Shown here in pieces: positions 7,946 through 16,552 of a stretch of 64,000 nucleotides of DNA. Made by a program: the position numbers and the translations under genes. This DNA is from Sphingomonas phyllosphaerae (GTDB lineage: Bacteria; Pseudomonadota; Alphaproteobacteria; Sphingomonadales; Sphingomonadaceae): assembly GCF_029623345.1 (NCBI RefSeq), contig NZ_JAPYKH010000010.1:1-64000 (forward strand), read 5' to 3'. The notes under the pieces were generated by a model. It made no database searches, was not told where the DNA came from, and worked only from the letters and a program-made list of their open reading frames with translations. Every line of letters begins with the position of its first letter. Position 1 is the stretch's first letter.

Positions 7946-9105
7946 GCCGTCTGGCTCGCGCGCTGCGGGTGCAACAGCGCCACGGCCGTGTCGAAGAAGC
8001 GGTTCAACGTCGCGCGCCGCGTCGCCAGGATCGCCGCCTGCTCGTCTCGCTGCGGCCAACTCGCCACCGCCTCGACCAGCAGCGCCGCGATCGCCGCGGG
8101 GGTGTCATCGCCGATCCCCGTGCCGGGGACGCGATAGTCCTCCATGAAGGCGTCGGTCTTGGTGGTGCGGCTGAGACAGGCGATTGGCGCGGTGCCGTAG
8201 GAGAGAATCATCGCGTGCAGCCGCATCGCGACCAGCGCCGAGCCGCCGCGCAGCACGCCCAGCGCGGCGTCGAGCGTGGGCAGATAAGCGGCACTGACGC
8301 GCGCGCGCGCCGACGCCGGCACCGCTGCGACGATCCGCGCCACGCGCGCGTCGTCGCGACTGTCCATCGACACCACTACCACCGCGCGACCCAGCCGAGC
8401 GACCGCCTCCACGGCGACGCGCGCGAAGATGTCGATCACGAGCTCGTCATACTCATCCTCGAACGCGGGCGAGAGGATCACCGGTCCGCCCGCGCGCGGC
8501 GAGGCGCCGGCGAGCGCGAAGGCGGGGTCGCACGCCATCTGAGGCTGCGGCGACGTGGTACCGCCGACGAGCGCGTGGCAGTTCGCCATCGAACGCGCGT
8601 CGCGCACGAAGATGGCGCGCGCCGAGGCGAGCAGCTCGGCGGCCGACTGCTGTGCGCGGTCGGTGGTGATCGTGTCGACGCCGATCGGCGCGGTGATCAG
8701 CGGCCGGCCGAACAGCGCCGCCAGCCGCGCCACCAACCAGGCATAGCCGATGATCCCCTTGACGCGACCGCCGCCAAACTTGTCCTGGATGATCGAGCCG
8801 CCACCGATGATGACCAGGTCGGCGCGCGCGATCGCATAAGCAAGCGCGAGCAGCCCAGCGGGTCGGCGCCGCGCCGCGAGGAACGGGGTGACGTCGTCGG
8901 TCGCGGCGATCGAGCCCAGCGCGATCATTGCCACGCGCGCGTGCATGTGCGGCAGCCGCGCGCGCAGCCCCTCCACGAGCGCGAGCGCGATCGCGTCGTC
9001 GCCGCGGTTGTAGCCCGCGTTGCCGCAGATCGTCACCGTCGGGCGACGCGGGCGGCGACGCGAGGGCGCGGTGCGCGCCAACGCGCGGGACGCGATGCTC
9101 GCCAC
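7942..9105 (-). CDS. Polysaccharide pyruvyl transferase family protein
   Basis: A 387-residue protein. VTICGNAGYNRGDDAIALALVEGL near the N-terminus is the signature of PF04230 enzymes (CsaB/WcaK/ExoV type), which transfer pyruvate from phosphoenolpyruvate to form a ketal on a sugar. Further matching blocks are the glycine-rich IIGGGSIIQD and VAMRLHAMI, with the conserved R.H seen in this family. The start is taken at GTG 9105, seven bases before the end of the upstream gene's stop on this strand (overlapping layout); this gives a basic N-terminus before the first beta strand. A pyruvate ketal would add negative charge to the polymer. Some family members have other roles, so the reaction is a family-based inference. 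Confidence 0.85.
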   Translation of the reverse strand: MASIASRALARTAPSRRRPRRPTVTICGNAGYNRGDDAIALALVEGLRARLPHMHARVAMIALGSIAATDDVTPFLAARRRPAGLLALAYAIARADLVIIGGGSIIQDKFGGGRVKGIIGYAWLVARLAALFGRPLITAPIGVDTITTDRAQQSAAELLASARAIFVRDARSMANCHALVGGTTSPQPQMACDPAFALAGASPRAGGPVILSPAFEDEYDELVIDIFARVAVEAVARLGRAVVVVSMDSRDDARVARIVAAVPASARARVSAAYLPTLDAALGVLRGGSALVAMRLHAMILSYGTAPIACLSRTTKTDAFMEDYRVPGTGIGDDTPAAIAALLVEAVASWPQRDEQAAILATRRATLNRFFDTAVALLHPQRASQTA

Positions 9106-9110
9106 CGCGC

Positions 9111-10481
9111 TCAGCCGATCGCCCCGACCGGCGCCCCGGTGCCGGTCTGACCGCCGTGACGTCGCGACCGGCTGCGTCGTAGCGGACGCAGCAGGCAACC
9201 GATCGCATACCCGAGAAAGACGCTGCCGACGGCGCCGGCGACCACGATATTTGCGGTGATCCCGTTGAGCGCGAGCAGGGTCACCAGCGCCAGCGCGGAG
9301 AAATCCACGCCGTCGCGCAGCGGCGTCGCCAGCAACGCGCGCGCAGCGATCGCGAACAAGGCCAACGCTGCGGGAAGGCCCAGGGTCAGCGCGACATACA
9401 GGAACATGTTGTCGATCATCGCCAGGTCCGGCCGCGCCCCGGTCGCGCCGATGCCGCCAAGCCCGAAGCCGAGCAGCATCTGCGGCACGTCGAACAAATG
9501 AGGCAGCACGCGCGGCCACACCTCAACCATGCGCTGATCCAGCGTCGCCGCGTTCACCCGCAGCGCCGCGCTGAAGTCGAAGCCAGCGAAAATCGGCGGC
9601 ACCAGCATGCTCGCGGCCAGACCCAGTACCCCGAGCGGCCGCAGCAGCGCCGAGGCGTGAAAGCCGGCGCGGCGGAACGCCACTAGCGGCGCAACATAGG
9701 CGGTCAGCACGGTGATGATCAGCCAGCCGGCGGTCGCCTTCTGGGTCGTCAGCAGCAGCGCGTGCACCGCGGCGGCGCAGAACAGCGCGCTCGCCGGGCG
9801 CAGGCGGTTTTGAGTGAGGCCCAGGAAGACAAGCGTTCCCGCCGCGACGATCACCGAGGTGTCGGTCGAGGCGATGCCGAGACCGGACAAACGCCGGCCG
9901 CCGTCGGCGGACCATTGCCGCGCCGCGTCGGCGCTGCCGCCGAACCCCTCGAACGTCATCCCCGCCCAGGGCACGGTGAAGAGGGCATCGTAATAGACGC
10001 CGGCGATACTGATCGCGGCTGCCGCCACCAGCCCGACCGGCAAGAGCTTATCGCCGCGGCGCACACCCAGCCCGGCAAAGAAGGCGAGTAGGATATAGCC
10101 CAGCCCGCGCACCGCGAGTGCGACTGCGAAGCCGCTGTTGCTGAGCAACGAATAGACCACCAGCAGCGCCAGCGCCGCGACCGAGACGAGCACCGGCACG
10201 ACCTTGTCGCGCATTCCGGCACCAGCGATCGCCAATAGCGCGCCGGCCATCAACACGTCGGGCACATACCAGAGGAAGGGGACGAAGGCGCGGATCGGCG
10301 CCGCAAAGGTCTGCCGATAGATCAGCACGATCGTGACCCACATCACGACTCGGCGGACGCGCTCGCCGCTTGCCACTTCCACCGACCAACCGCGGAACGA
10401 CGGCGTCACGGTCGAGGAGCGATGCCGATGCGCGCGCCGCCCAGTCGCGGCAGGCGGCGCCAAGCTAACCGTTTCATTCAT
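9111..10481 (-). CDS. O-antigen ligase/polymerase-like membrane protein (Wzy candidate 1)
   Basis: A 456-residue protein with about ten hydrophobic segments, starting near VVMWVTIVLIYRQTF, and a longer polar stretch in its middle (FEGFGGSADAARQWSADGGRR), as is usual for the large periplasmic loop of Wzy/WaaL proteins. Such proteins join lipid-linked repeats or ligate glycans in the periplasm; sequence alone does not separate the two. ATG 10481 is preferred to the further upstream ATG at 10577 because a TTGACA hexamer reading in this direction lies between them (10540-10535), so the longer version would have its promoter inside it. It is first in the minus-strand operon with the pyruvyl transferase and flippase. 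Confidence 0.8.
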   Translation of the reverse strand: MNETVSLAPPAATGRRAHRHRSSTVTPSFRGWSVEVASGERVRRVVMWVTIVLIYRQTFAAPIRAFVPFLWYVPDVLMAGALLAIAGAGMRDKVVPVLVSVAALALLVVYSLLSNSGFAVALAVRGLGYILLAFFAGLGVRRGDKLLPVGLVAAAAISIAGVYYDALFTVPWAGMTFEGFGGSADAARQWSADGGRRLSGLGIASTDTSVIVAAGTLVFLGLTQNRLRPASALFCAAAVHALLLTTQKATAGWLIITVLTAYVAPLVAFRRAGFHASALLRPLGVLGLAASMLVPPIFAGFDFSAALRVNAATLDQRMVEVWPRVLPHLFDVPQMLLGFGLGGIGATGARPDLAMIDNMFLYVALTLGLPAALALFAIAARALLATPLRDGVDFSALALVTLLALNGITANIVVAGAVGSVFLGYAIGCLLRPLRRSRSRRHGGQTGTGAPVGAIG

Positions 10482-10534
10482 CGGGCGTTCAATTCCCACC
10501 GCCGCGTGGTAGGTGCTTGGCGCTAGTAACGCAA

Positions 10535-10557
10535 TGTCAACTTCCTCATAATTGACA
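10535..10557. promoter_or_regulatory. Back-to-back TTGACA hexamers, possible divergent promoters
   Basis: TTGACA occurs on the minus strand at 10540-10535 and on the plus strand at 10552-10557, pointing away from each other toward the polymerase-like gene and the glycosyltransferase. Each is a perfect sigma-70 -35 match. No good -10 hexamer is found 16-18 bases further in either direction, so these are candidates only. Confidence 0.4.
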
Positions 10558-10674
10558 GCATTCCCGCGATGGGTCACCAGAGCGCCGATCGTGACCCGCC
10601 GCGCGCCGAGGTCGCACGCTGCCCGCTGTCAGGAGACCGACCGCGCGGCACCGCGACGATGCCGGAGGAACGCC

Positions 10675-11874
10675 ATCCGAATCCTGTTGGTCTCGAGGAA
10701 CTACTTCCCCACCGCGGTGCACGGCGGCGCGCAGGTGTCGGTCGCGCAGCTGGCGCAGGGGCTACAGTCGCTCGGCCATACCGTGGCAGTGCTCAACGTG
10801 GACGATCACGCGCATCTCGGCATCCACGCCGTTACGGGCATTCGTGAATATCGGCTGCGGCTGCGCAACCTCTATCTTCGCGGCGACCATCCCGCGCCGA
10901 CGCGGCTGGCTTGGCACGCGATCGATCGGCTCGGTGATCGCATGGCGGCGGACTATCGCGCGGTACTCCATGATTTCCGTCCGGACGTCATCAACACGCA
11001 TGTCATGGCAGGAATTGGCACGACGATTTGGCACGTCGCGGCGGCGTGCGGTGTGCCCGTGGTCCACCGCGTTAGCGACTATTACCTTATGTGTCTCAAT
11101 TCAGGGCACAGGAAAGGAGGGCGCAATTGCTCGGGTGTGTGCGGCAGCTGCCGCGTACTCGCGCTCGCACCGGCGCGACGACGCACGGCGCTGGTGCGGC
11201 ACGTCATCTACGTGTCCGAAAAGATCCGCTCGATCTACGACGCCAACGCCATCTTCCCACGCGCCGTGCCGACGACGATCCTCACCGGCGCCTATCGGCC
11301 CGCACAAGCCGTCGCGCCCCGGCCCGACCTGCTCGAGCCCGGCCACCTCACCATCGGTTTCTTCGGTCGGCTCTCGCCCGAGAAGGGGTTGGAGCAGCTG
11401 CTGCCGATGCTGCGCACGCTGCCGGCGGGCAGCTGGCGGCTCCGCGTCGGCGGCGACGGCAAGCCAGACTATGTGAACAAATTGAGGGAGTTGGCTCAAA
11501 GCCTCCCAATCGACTTCCTCGGCGTGCAGGCGCCCGACGATTTCTACGCCACGATCGACGCGCTGGTCGTCTCGTCGCTGTGGGACGAGCCGTCGGGTCG
11601 CGTCGCCTTCGAATCAGGGATCCACGGCGTGATCCCGATCGTCGCCGCACGCGGCGGATTACCGGAGATGGTGGCGCACGGCGAGCGCGGACTGGTGTTC
11701 GATCCGGACGCGCCCGCGACGCTGCTCGCCGCGATCGCGCGCGTGCGCGAGGACCGTTCGCTCCGCGAGCAGGTGCGCGCACGATGGCTGATCGACCGCC
11801 ACGACTATGACCCGGGCGTCGTCGCCGAACGGACGCTGGCGATCTACGAACGACTGGTCGGGGCCCGGCTTTGA
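10675..11874 (+). CDS. Glycosyltransferase family 4, apparent ATC start
   Basis: A 399-residue GT-B enzyme opening with RILLVSRNYFPTAVHGGAQ, the classic first strand and Gly-rich loop of GT4 proteins. Later come IGFFGRLSPEKGLEQLL and the E-x7-E region (PSGRVAFESGIHGVIP). Homologous proteins start with Met at the first residue shown, but the codon here is ATC at 10675, with GGAGG ending 6 bases before it. The nearest in-frame ordinary starts are GTG 10591 and TTG 10552, both lacking a ribosome binding site and adding an arginine-rich leader. So either ATC is used, a base was misread, or a weaker upstream GTG serves. A CxxxC-x-CxxC-like cluster (NCSGVCGSC) lies near residue 150. Confidence 0.85.
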   Translation: MRILLVSRNYFPTAVHGGAQVSVAQLAQGLQSLGHTVAVLNVDDHAHLGIHAVTGIREYRLRLRNLYLRGDHPAPTRLAWHAIDRLGDRMAADYRAVLHDFRPDVINTHVMAGIGTTIWHVAAACGVPVVHRVSDYYLMCLNSGHRKGGRNCSGVCGSCRVLALAPARRRTALVRHVIYVSEKIRSIYDANAIFPRAVPTTILTGAYRPAQAVAPRPDLLEPGHLTIGFFGRLSPEKGLEQLLPMLRTLPAGSWRLRVGGDGKPDYVNKLRELAQSLPIDFLGVQAPDDFYATIDALVVSSLWDEPSGRVAFESGIHGVIPIVAARGGLPEMVAHGERGLVFDPDAPATLLAAIARVREDRSLREQVRARWLIDRHDYDPGVVAERTLAIYERLVGARL

Positions 11875-11926
11875 TCGTGCAATATGCGGCGGCACCTGCG
11901 ATAGCACGGCGTAACCGGGATTTTGC

Positions 11927-13207
11927 ATGAGGCCACAGCAGGATGCGAGCGTGATGACGATCGAGCGCGAGATCACCGCGGCGCCCCCGCTTCCGGCGCA
12001 CGCGGACACGGTGCCGATCGCCGCAGGCGAGCCCGGCACCGTCACCACGCCGCTGCGCGACGAAGCCGAATGGCGCGCGCAATTCGCCGGGCTGCGCGTC
12101 GCGATCGTCCATTACTGGCTGGTCGGACCGGGCGGCGGCGAGAATGTCGTCAAGACGATGCTGCGAATCTTCCCACAGGCGGTCGTCCACACGCTGGTCG
12201 CCGATCCCGAATACTCGCGTACGATCGTGCCCGACGAACGGCTGCGCACGAGCTTCCTGCAGAAGGTGCCCGGCGCGGCACGCTTCCACCGCTCGCTGTT
12301 GCCGGTCGCGCCGATGGCGCTGGAGAACCTCGACCTCGACGGCTATGACCTGATCATCTCGAGCGAGTCCGGCCCGGCCAAGGGGATCATGCCGCCGTTG
12401 AACGCGGTGCATGTCTGCTACTGCCACTCGCCGATGCGCTACCTGTGGGACCAATATCACCATTATCGTCGCGATGCATCGGCGCTGAAGCGACTGGTGC
12501 TCTCGATCACCGTGCCGCGGTTGCGGTTGTGGGACGTGGGCAGCGCGCTGCGGGTCGATCGCTTTGTCGCCAACTCGCGCTACGTCGCCAGCCGCATCGC
12601 ACGTTACTATCGCCGGCCCGCGGAAGTGATCTACCCGCCGGTCGAGGTGGACGATTTCGCCACCTCACCTGACGTTGACGATTACTATCTGATCACCGGC
12701 CGCCACGTCTCGTACAAGCGGGTCGATCTCGCCATCGCGGCCTGCAATCGCCTCGGCCGCCGGCTGGTGATCACCGGCAAGGGGCCAGAGACCGCGGCGC
12801 TGCGCAAGCTCGCCGGGCCGACGGTCGAGTTCGTCGGGCAATGCTCGTTCGCCGAGCTCAAGCGCTATTACGCGCGTGCGCGCGCCTTCCTGATGCCCGG
12901 CGAGGAGGATTTCGGCATCGCGCCGGTAGAGGCGATGGCCTCGGGCCGACCCGTGATCGCTTACGCCTCGGGCGGTGCGACCGAGACGGTGGTACCCGGC
13001 CTGTCCGGCCTGCACTTCGCCGAGCAGAGCGTCGACAGCCTCGTCGCCGCGATCCAGGCGTTCGAGCGCGACGAGGCGGGCTTCGACGCCGCCGCGATCC
13101 GCGCCCACGCGCTCTCGTTCAGCCGCGAGCGCTTCCTCGACTCCTTCGCCCGCTTCGTCGCGGCCGCGCTGGCGGACCGCGGCACGGCCGCCGGCATCTT
13201 TCGCTGA
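11927..13207 (+). CDS. Glycosyltransferase family 4 (mannosyltransferase-like)
   Basis: A 426-residue protein with a ~48-residue polar leader before LRVAIVHYWLVGPGGGENV, the N-terminal strand and Gly-rich loop. The run HVCYCHSPMRYLWDQYHHY and the final domain with GEEDFGIAPVEAMASGRPVIAYASGGATE resemble the WbaZ-type group of GT4 enzymes, several of which transfer mannose. The ATG at 11927 is the first start; ATG 11954, preceded by AGGATGCGAG, would shorten the leader by nine residues. It follows the previous glycosyltransferase by 52 bases and precedes another by 13, so the three are probably one transcript. Donor sugar not proven. Confidence 0.86.
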   Translation: MRPQQDASVMTIEREITAAPPLPAHADTVPIAAGEPGTVTTPLRDEAEWRAQFAGLRVAIVHYWLVGPGGGENVVKTMLRIFPQAVVHTLVADPEYSRTIVPDERLRTSFLQKVPGAARFHRSLLPVAPMALENLDLDGYDLIISSESGPAKGIMPPLNAVHVCYCHSPMRYLWDQYHHYRRDASALKRLVLSITVPRLRLWDVGSALRVDRFVANSRYVASRIARYYRRPAEVIYPPVEVDDFATSPDVDDYYLITGRHVSYKRVDLAIAACNRLGRRLVITGKGPETAALRKLAGPTVEFVGQCSFAELKRYYARARAFLMPGEEDFGIAPVEAMASGRPVIAYASGGATETVVPGLSGLHFAEQSVDSLVAAIQAFERDEAGFDAAAIRAHALSFSRERFLDSFARFVAAALADRGTAAGIFR

Positions 13208-13220
13208 TCGGCCGCGCGCG

Positions 13221-14321
13221 ATGACGGGTTCGGATCGGCGCGGTGTGACGCTGTTCATCAACGGGCGCTTTCGGCAGCAGCCGATGACGGGGGTGCAGCG
13301 TTACGCGACGCAGATCGTGCTCGCGCTCGACTCGCTGGCGGTGCGCGGTGAACTCGAGATCGCGTGTCAACTCGTGCTGCCGCCCGGCGCGCCACCGCTG
13401 CCGCTGCGCGCGATCGCGCAGGCGCATCAGGGCCGGCTGCGCGGCCATGCCTGGGAACAGGTCGATTTCGCTCGCGTCGCGAGCGGCGGCGTGGCGTTGA
13501 GCCTGGCGGCGAGCGGGCCGGTGTTGCAGCGCCGCCAGGTGGCGGTAATCCACGACGCCGCGATCTATCGGTTCCCCGAGAACTACTCGCGCAGCTACGT
13601 GCTGCTCCACCGCGTGGTCGATCGCCTGCTGGCACGCCGCGCGACGATCGCGACGGTATCGGACTTCTCGCGCAGCGAGCTGGCGCACTGGCTCGGCGTG
13701 CCCGCGGGCGAGATCGTCGTGGCGCCCAACTCCGCCGAGCATCTCGACACGGCGCCCGACGAGGGGGTGTTCGCCAAGCTGGGCCTGGGCGGGGAACAGC
13801 CCTTCTTCCTCACCATCGGTAGCCTCACCCGGAACAAGAACCTACGCCTCGCGATCGAGGCGATGCGCGATCAGTCCGCGGCGGCGCGGCTGGTCATCGT
13901 CGGCCAGATCGACGGCGGGGTCTTCGCGGCGGAGATGCCGGATGCGCCGGAGCAGGTGATCCTCGCCGGACGGCTCTCCGACGGCGAGGTCACCGCGCTG
14001 ATGCGACGCGCGCGCGCTCTGGTGTTCCCGAGCCTGTACGAAGGATTCGGTATCCCGCCGCTGGAGGCGTTCGGCAACGACTGTCCGGTGCTCGCGAGTG
14101 CGATTCCGCCGGTGCGCGAGGTGTGCGGCGATGCCGCCGACTATTTCGACCCGCACGATGCATCTGCGCTCGCCGCGCTGATGCAGCGCGCTGTCGACGA
14201 CGATGGCGCGTGGCGCGCCGAGCGGCTGGCGCGCGGCCGCGCGCGCCTGACGCACTTCTCGTGGGAGCGCTCTGCCGCCACGCTCGCGACGGCCTGTGTG
14301 GCGGCGGCGCGACGGACATGA
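13221..14321 (+). CDS. Glycosyltransferase family 4
   Basis: A 366-residue GT-B enzyme that opens VTLFINGRFRQQPMTGVQRYA, contains the donor-domain start FFLTIGSLTRNKNL and ends with ALVFPSLYEGFGIPPLEAFGNDCPVLAS, a clear E-x7-E motif region. Its acceptor-side motif VIHDAAIYRFPENYS matches the group of polysaccharide glycosyltransferases that carry HD...P. The ATG at 13221 begins 13 bases after the upstream stop; open sequence before it in the same frame overlaps the upstream gene and is not coding in this frame. No membrane segment is seen, so it acts at the cytoplasmic face of the membrane. Confidence 0.87.
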   Translation: MTGSDRRGVTLFINGRFRQQPMTGVQRYATQIVLALDSLAVRGELEIACQLVLPPGAPPLPLRAIAQAHQGRLRGHAWEQVDFARVASGGVALSLAASGPVLQRRQVAVIHDAAIYRFPENYSRSYVLLHRVVDRLLARRATIATVSDFSRSELAHWLGVPAGEIVVAPNSAEHLDTAPDEGVFAKLGLGGEQPFFLTIGSLTRNKNLRLAIEAMRDQSAAARLVIVGQIDGGVFAAEMPDAPEQVILAGRLSDGEVTALMRRARALVFPSLYEGFGIPPLEAFGNDCPVLASAIPPVREVCGDAADYFDPHDASALAALMQRAVDDDGAWRAERLARGRARLTHFSWERSAATLATACVAAARRT

Positions 14322-14391
14322 TCGCGCGCATGGATCGCCGCCGCCGCTGCATCGTTCTAACGGGGCCGGGAAGCTTTTGGGGAGACAGGCA

Positions 14392-15762
14392 ATGAGCCTG
14401 AGAAAGTGGCCGTTCGTGGCCGCCGGCACGATCGCCGCGACCGCGCTGGCCGCCGCCGCCTTGTGGTCGCAGGTGCCGACGACCACTCAAGTCACGTTCG
14501 CGGCGACGCCGCCGGCCGGTCGCTACACGCCGCCGATCTTCGGCGCTCAGACCCACTTCGGCATGGGGCGACCGCTCGGCTATACCAACGGGCCGCGCGC
14601 CGCCGCACAGCTTCGCTCGATTGGTGCGGGTTCCTATCGCGACGGCATCATCTGGGCACAGTACGGCTTCCCGCCGGACGGCCCGCCGGTGATCAAGAAC
14701 CCGCGTCGGATCGTCGATTTTCTACCGGTCGCGGGCGCGCGGCCGCTGTTCGGCTTCGCCGGGCCGCCCTTCCCGCTCTCGCCGAGCGGCATGCCGCTGG
14801 ACGACGCACAACTCAAGCAGTTCGCCGATTATGCCGAGGCGTTGGTCCGCATGACCAAGCCATACGGCACGATCTACGAGGTCTGGAACGAGTGGAACCT
14901 GCGCGTCGGGCCGGACAAGCCACCGGCACGGCTCAACGGTGAGGGTGATCCGTCCGACGCGCGGGCCGCAGTCCATTATGCCCAGGTCGCCAAGGTAGCG
15001 GTGCAGGCGACCAAGCGCGCCAACCCGAACGCACCGATCGTCGTCGGCTCGGCCGGCGACGATCCCGACTGGAAGTGGACTCAGGCGATCGTCCGCTACG
15101 GCGCGCTTGACGGCGCCGATGGCATCTCGGTCCACACCTACAATCATTGCCAGGGAGTCAACAATCGCACCGCCAACGAGATGCTGACCCGGCTGCAACG
15201 GCTGCAGACGCTGCTGCGGCAGCAGCGCGGCGGACGCGACACGCCGATCTACGTCACCGAGTTCGGCTGGCCAACCATCGACGGCAAGTGCGGCGTAAGT
15301 CAGCAGCGTCAGGCCTACAACTTCGCGCATTATATCCTGCAATCGTCGACGCTGCCGTGGCTGCGCGGATCCTGGGCCTATGAACTCAAGGACGAGGGGC
15401 AGGACCCGAAGGACATGGAGCAGAATTTCGGCATCTTCGGCTATGACGATCAACCCAAGCCGGCAGCCTGTTTCATCAAGGAGGCGCGTACGATTGTCAC
15501 CGCGGCGCGCGCAGTCGAGTTAAAGCAACCGCGGCCCGACGTGTTCGTGCTCCGCGCGGTCATGCCCGATCGCCAGCTCGCGGTGGTCTGGACCAACAGC
15601 ATGAATCCCAGCAGCGGGGTCCGCTTCGCCGGGCGGCCGAGCGGCGTGCGCATGATGTGCGGCGACGCGGCCGACGCCGGCGGCGATCTCGCGATCGGTC
15701 AGGCACCGCTGGTAGCACGCTACCCGCTCGGTCAGCCGATCGCGCTGGCGATCACCGGCTGA
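14392..15762 (+). CDS. Secreted clan GH-A glycoside hydrolase
   Basis: A 456-residue protein. Residues ~5-25 are a signal peptide or membrane anchor (FVAAGTIAATALAAAALW). The (beta/alpha)8 fold of clan GH-A is supported by two glutamates in typical settings: YEVWNEWN with Glu167 as acid/base, and PIYVTEFGWPT with Glu290 as nucleophile. Overall it looks like GH39/GH5-type enzymes. In other polymer systems (for example PslG of Pseudomonas) a periplasmic glycosidase of this kind trims or releases the polymer, which is a plausible role here. The start is set by GGGGAGACAGGCA immediately before ATG 14392. It follows a glycosyltransferase and precedes an acetyltransferase on the same strand. Confidence 0.85.
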   Translation: MSLRKWPFVAAGTIAATALAAAALWSQVPTTTQVTFAATPPAGRYTPPIFGAQTHFGMGRPLGYTNGPRAAAQLRSIGAGSYRDGIIWAQYGFPPDGPPVIKNPRRIVDFLPVAGARPLFGFAGPPFPLSPSGMPLDDAQLKQFADYAEALVRMTKPYGTIYEVWNEWNLRVGPDKPPARLNGEGDPSDARAAVHYAQVAKVAVQATKRANPNAPIVVGSAGDDPDWKWTQAIVRYGALDGADGISVHTYNHCQGVNNRTANEMLTRLQRLQTLLRQQRGGRDTPIYVTEFGWPTIDGKCGVSQQRQAYNFAHYILQSSTLPWLRGSWAYELKDEGQDPKDMEQNFGIFGYDDQPKPAACFIKEARTIVTAARAVELKQPRPDVFVLRAVMPDRQLAVVWTNSMNPSSGVRFAGRPSGVRMMCGDAADAGGDLAIGQAPLVARYPLGQPIALAITG

Positions 15763-15797
15763 TCGCGGCCGGCGCGCACGCGACGGGAGCACAGCCG

Positions 15798-16316
15798 GTG
15801 CGATTCCGCGACGTGGTGCGCGCCGACCTGCGCGCTAACACCGGGCGCAGGCAGCTGTTCGGCGCGCTGCCGGCCTTCCTCTTCCATCCGGGGTTCGCGA
15901 CGATCTTCCTCCACCGCCTCGCGATGGCGTTCGTCGGCACACCGCTCGACAAGCTCGGCGGGCTGATCTGGGCGTGGAACACGCGACGCAGCGGCTGTCA
16001 CCTGCATCTCGAAAGCGTGATCGGTCCCGGCCTTTACCTGCCCCATCCCGTCGCCGTTGTGATCGGACAGGGCGTCCGCATTGGCACCGGGGTGACGATC
16101 TACCAGTCGGTCACGGCCGGTCGATCGCACCGCGACGACTATCCCGTGATCGGCGACGGCGCCACGCTCTATCCCGGCGCGATCGTCTTTGGCGCGATCA
16201 CGATCGGCACCGCGGCGCGGATTGGCGCGGGCGCGGTGGTCTTCGCGGACGTCCCCGCCGGCGCGACCGCGGTGGGCAACCCGGCGAGGATCGTCGGAAC
16301 GGCAGCTACCACCTAG
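15798..16316 (+). CDS. Hexapeptide-repeat acetyltransferase, serine acetyltransferase-like
   Basis: A 172-residue protein whose second half is a left-handed parallel beta-helix: successive (I/V)G.G repeats from VIGPGLYLPHPVAVVIG through GTGVTIYQSVTAG to VGNPARIVG. This is the CysE/LacA-type fold that transfers acetyl from acetyl-CoA. In exopolysaccharide loci such proteins usually O-acetylate a sugar precursor; a serine acetyltransferase role is less likely because the N-terminal CysE domain is short. GTG 15798 is chosen for the CGGGAG 9 bases upstream. The hydrophobic stretch LPAFLFHPGFATIFLHRLAMAF is typical of EpsH/WcaF-like members. Confidence 0.85.
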   Translation: MRFRDVVRADLRANTGRRQLFGALPAFLFHPGFATIFLHRLAMAFVGTPLDKLGGLIWAWNTRRSGCHLHLESVIGPGLYLPHPVAVVIGQGVRIGTGVTIYQSVTAGRSHRDDYPVIGDGATLYPGAIVFGAITIGTAARIGAGAVVFADVPAGATAVGNPARIVGTAATT

Positions 16317-16552
16317 CTGACTGACCGAATCGAACGGCCTGGGGCAGTGCAGATGTCACAGAATAGTTAAAGCGTACTCGAGATGATCCTGCCGCGACAA
16401 GTTGGCAGATCGCTCGGTCTTTCCTCAGTGGCCGTACAAGAAGCTGCGAGGGAATCGCGTTCCTATTAACCTCGTCTTTAGCGCGTCCGCTTACTGATCT
16501 GCCAGCGCGGCAAACGCGCGACATCCTGATCATCGAAATTGGCGGGGCAGGC

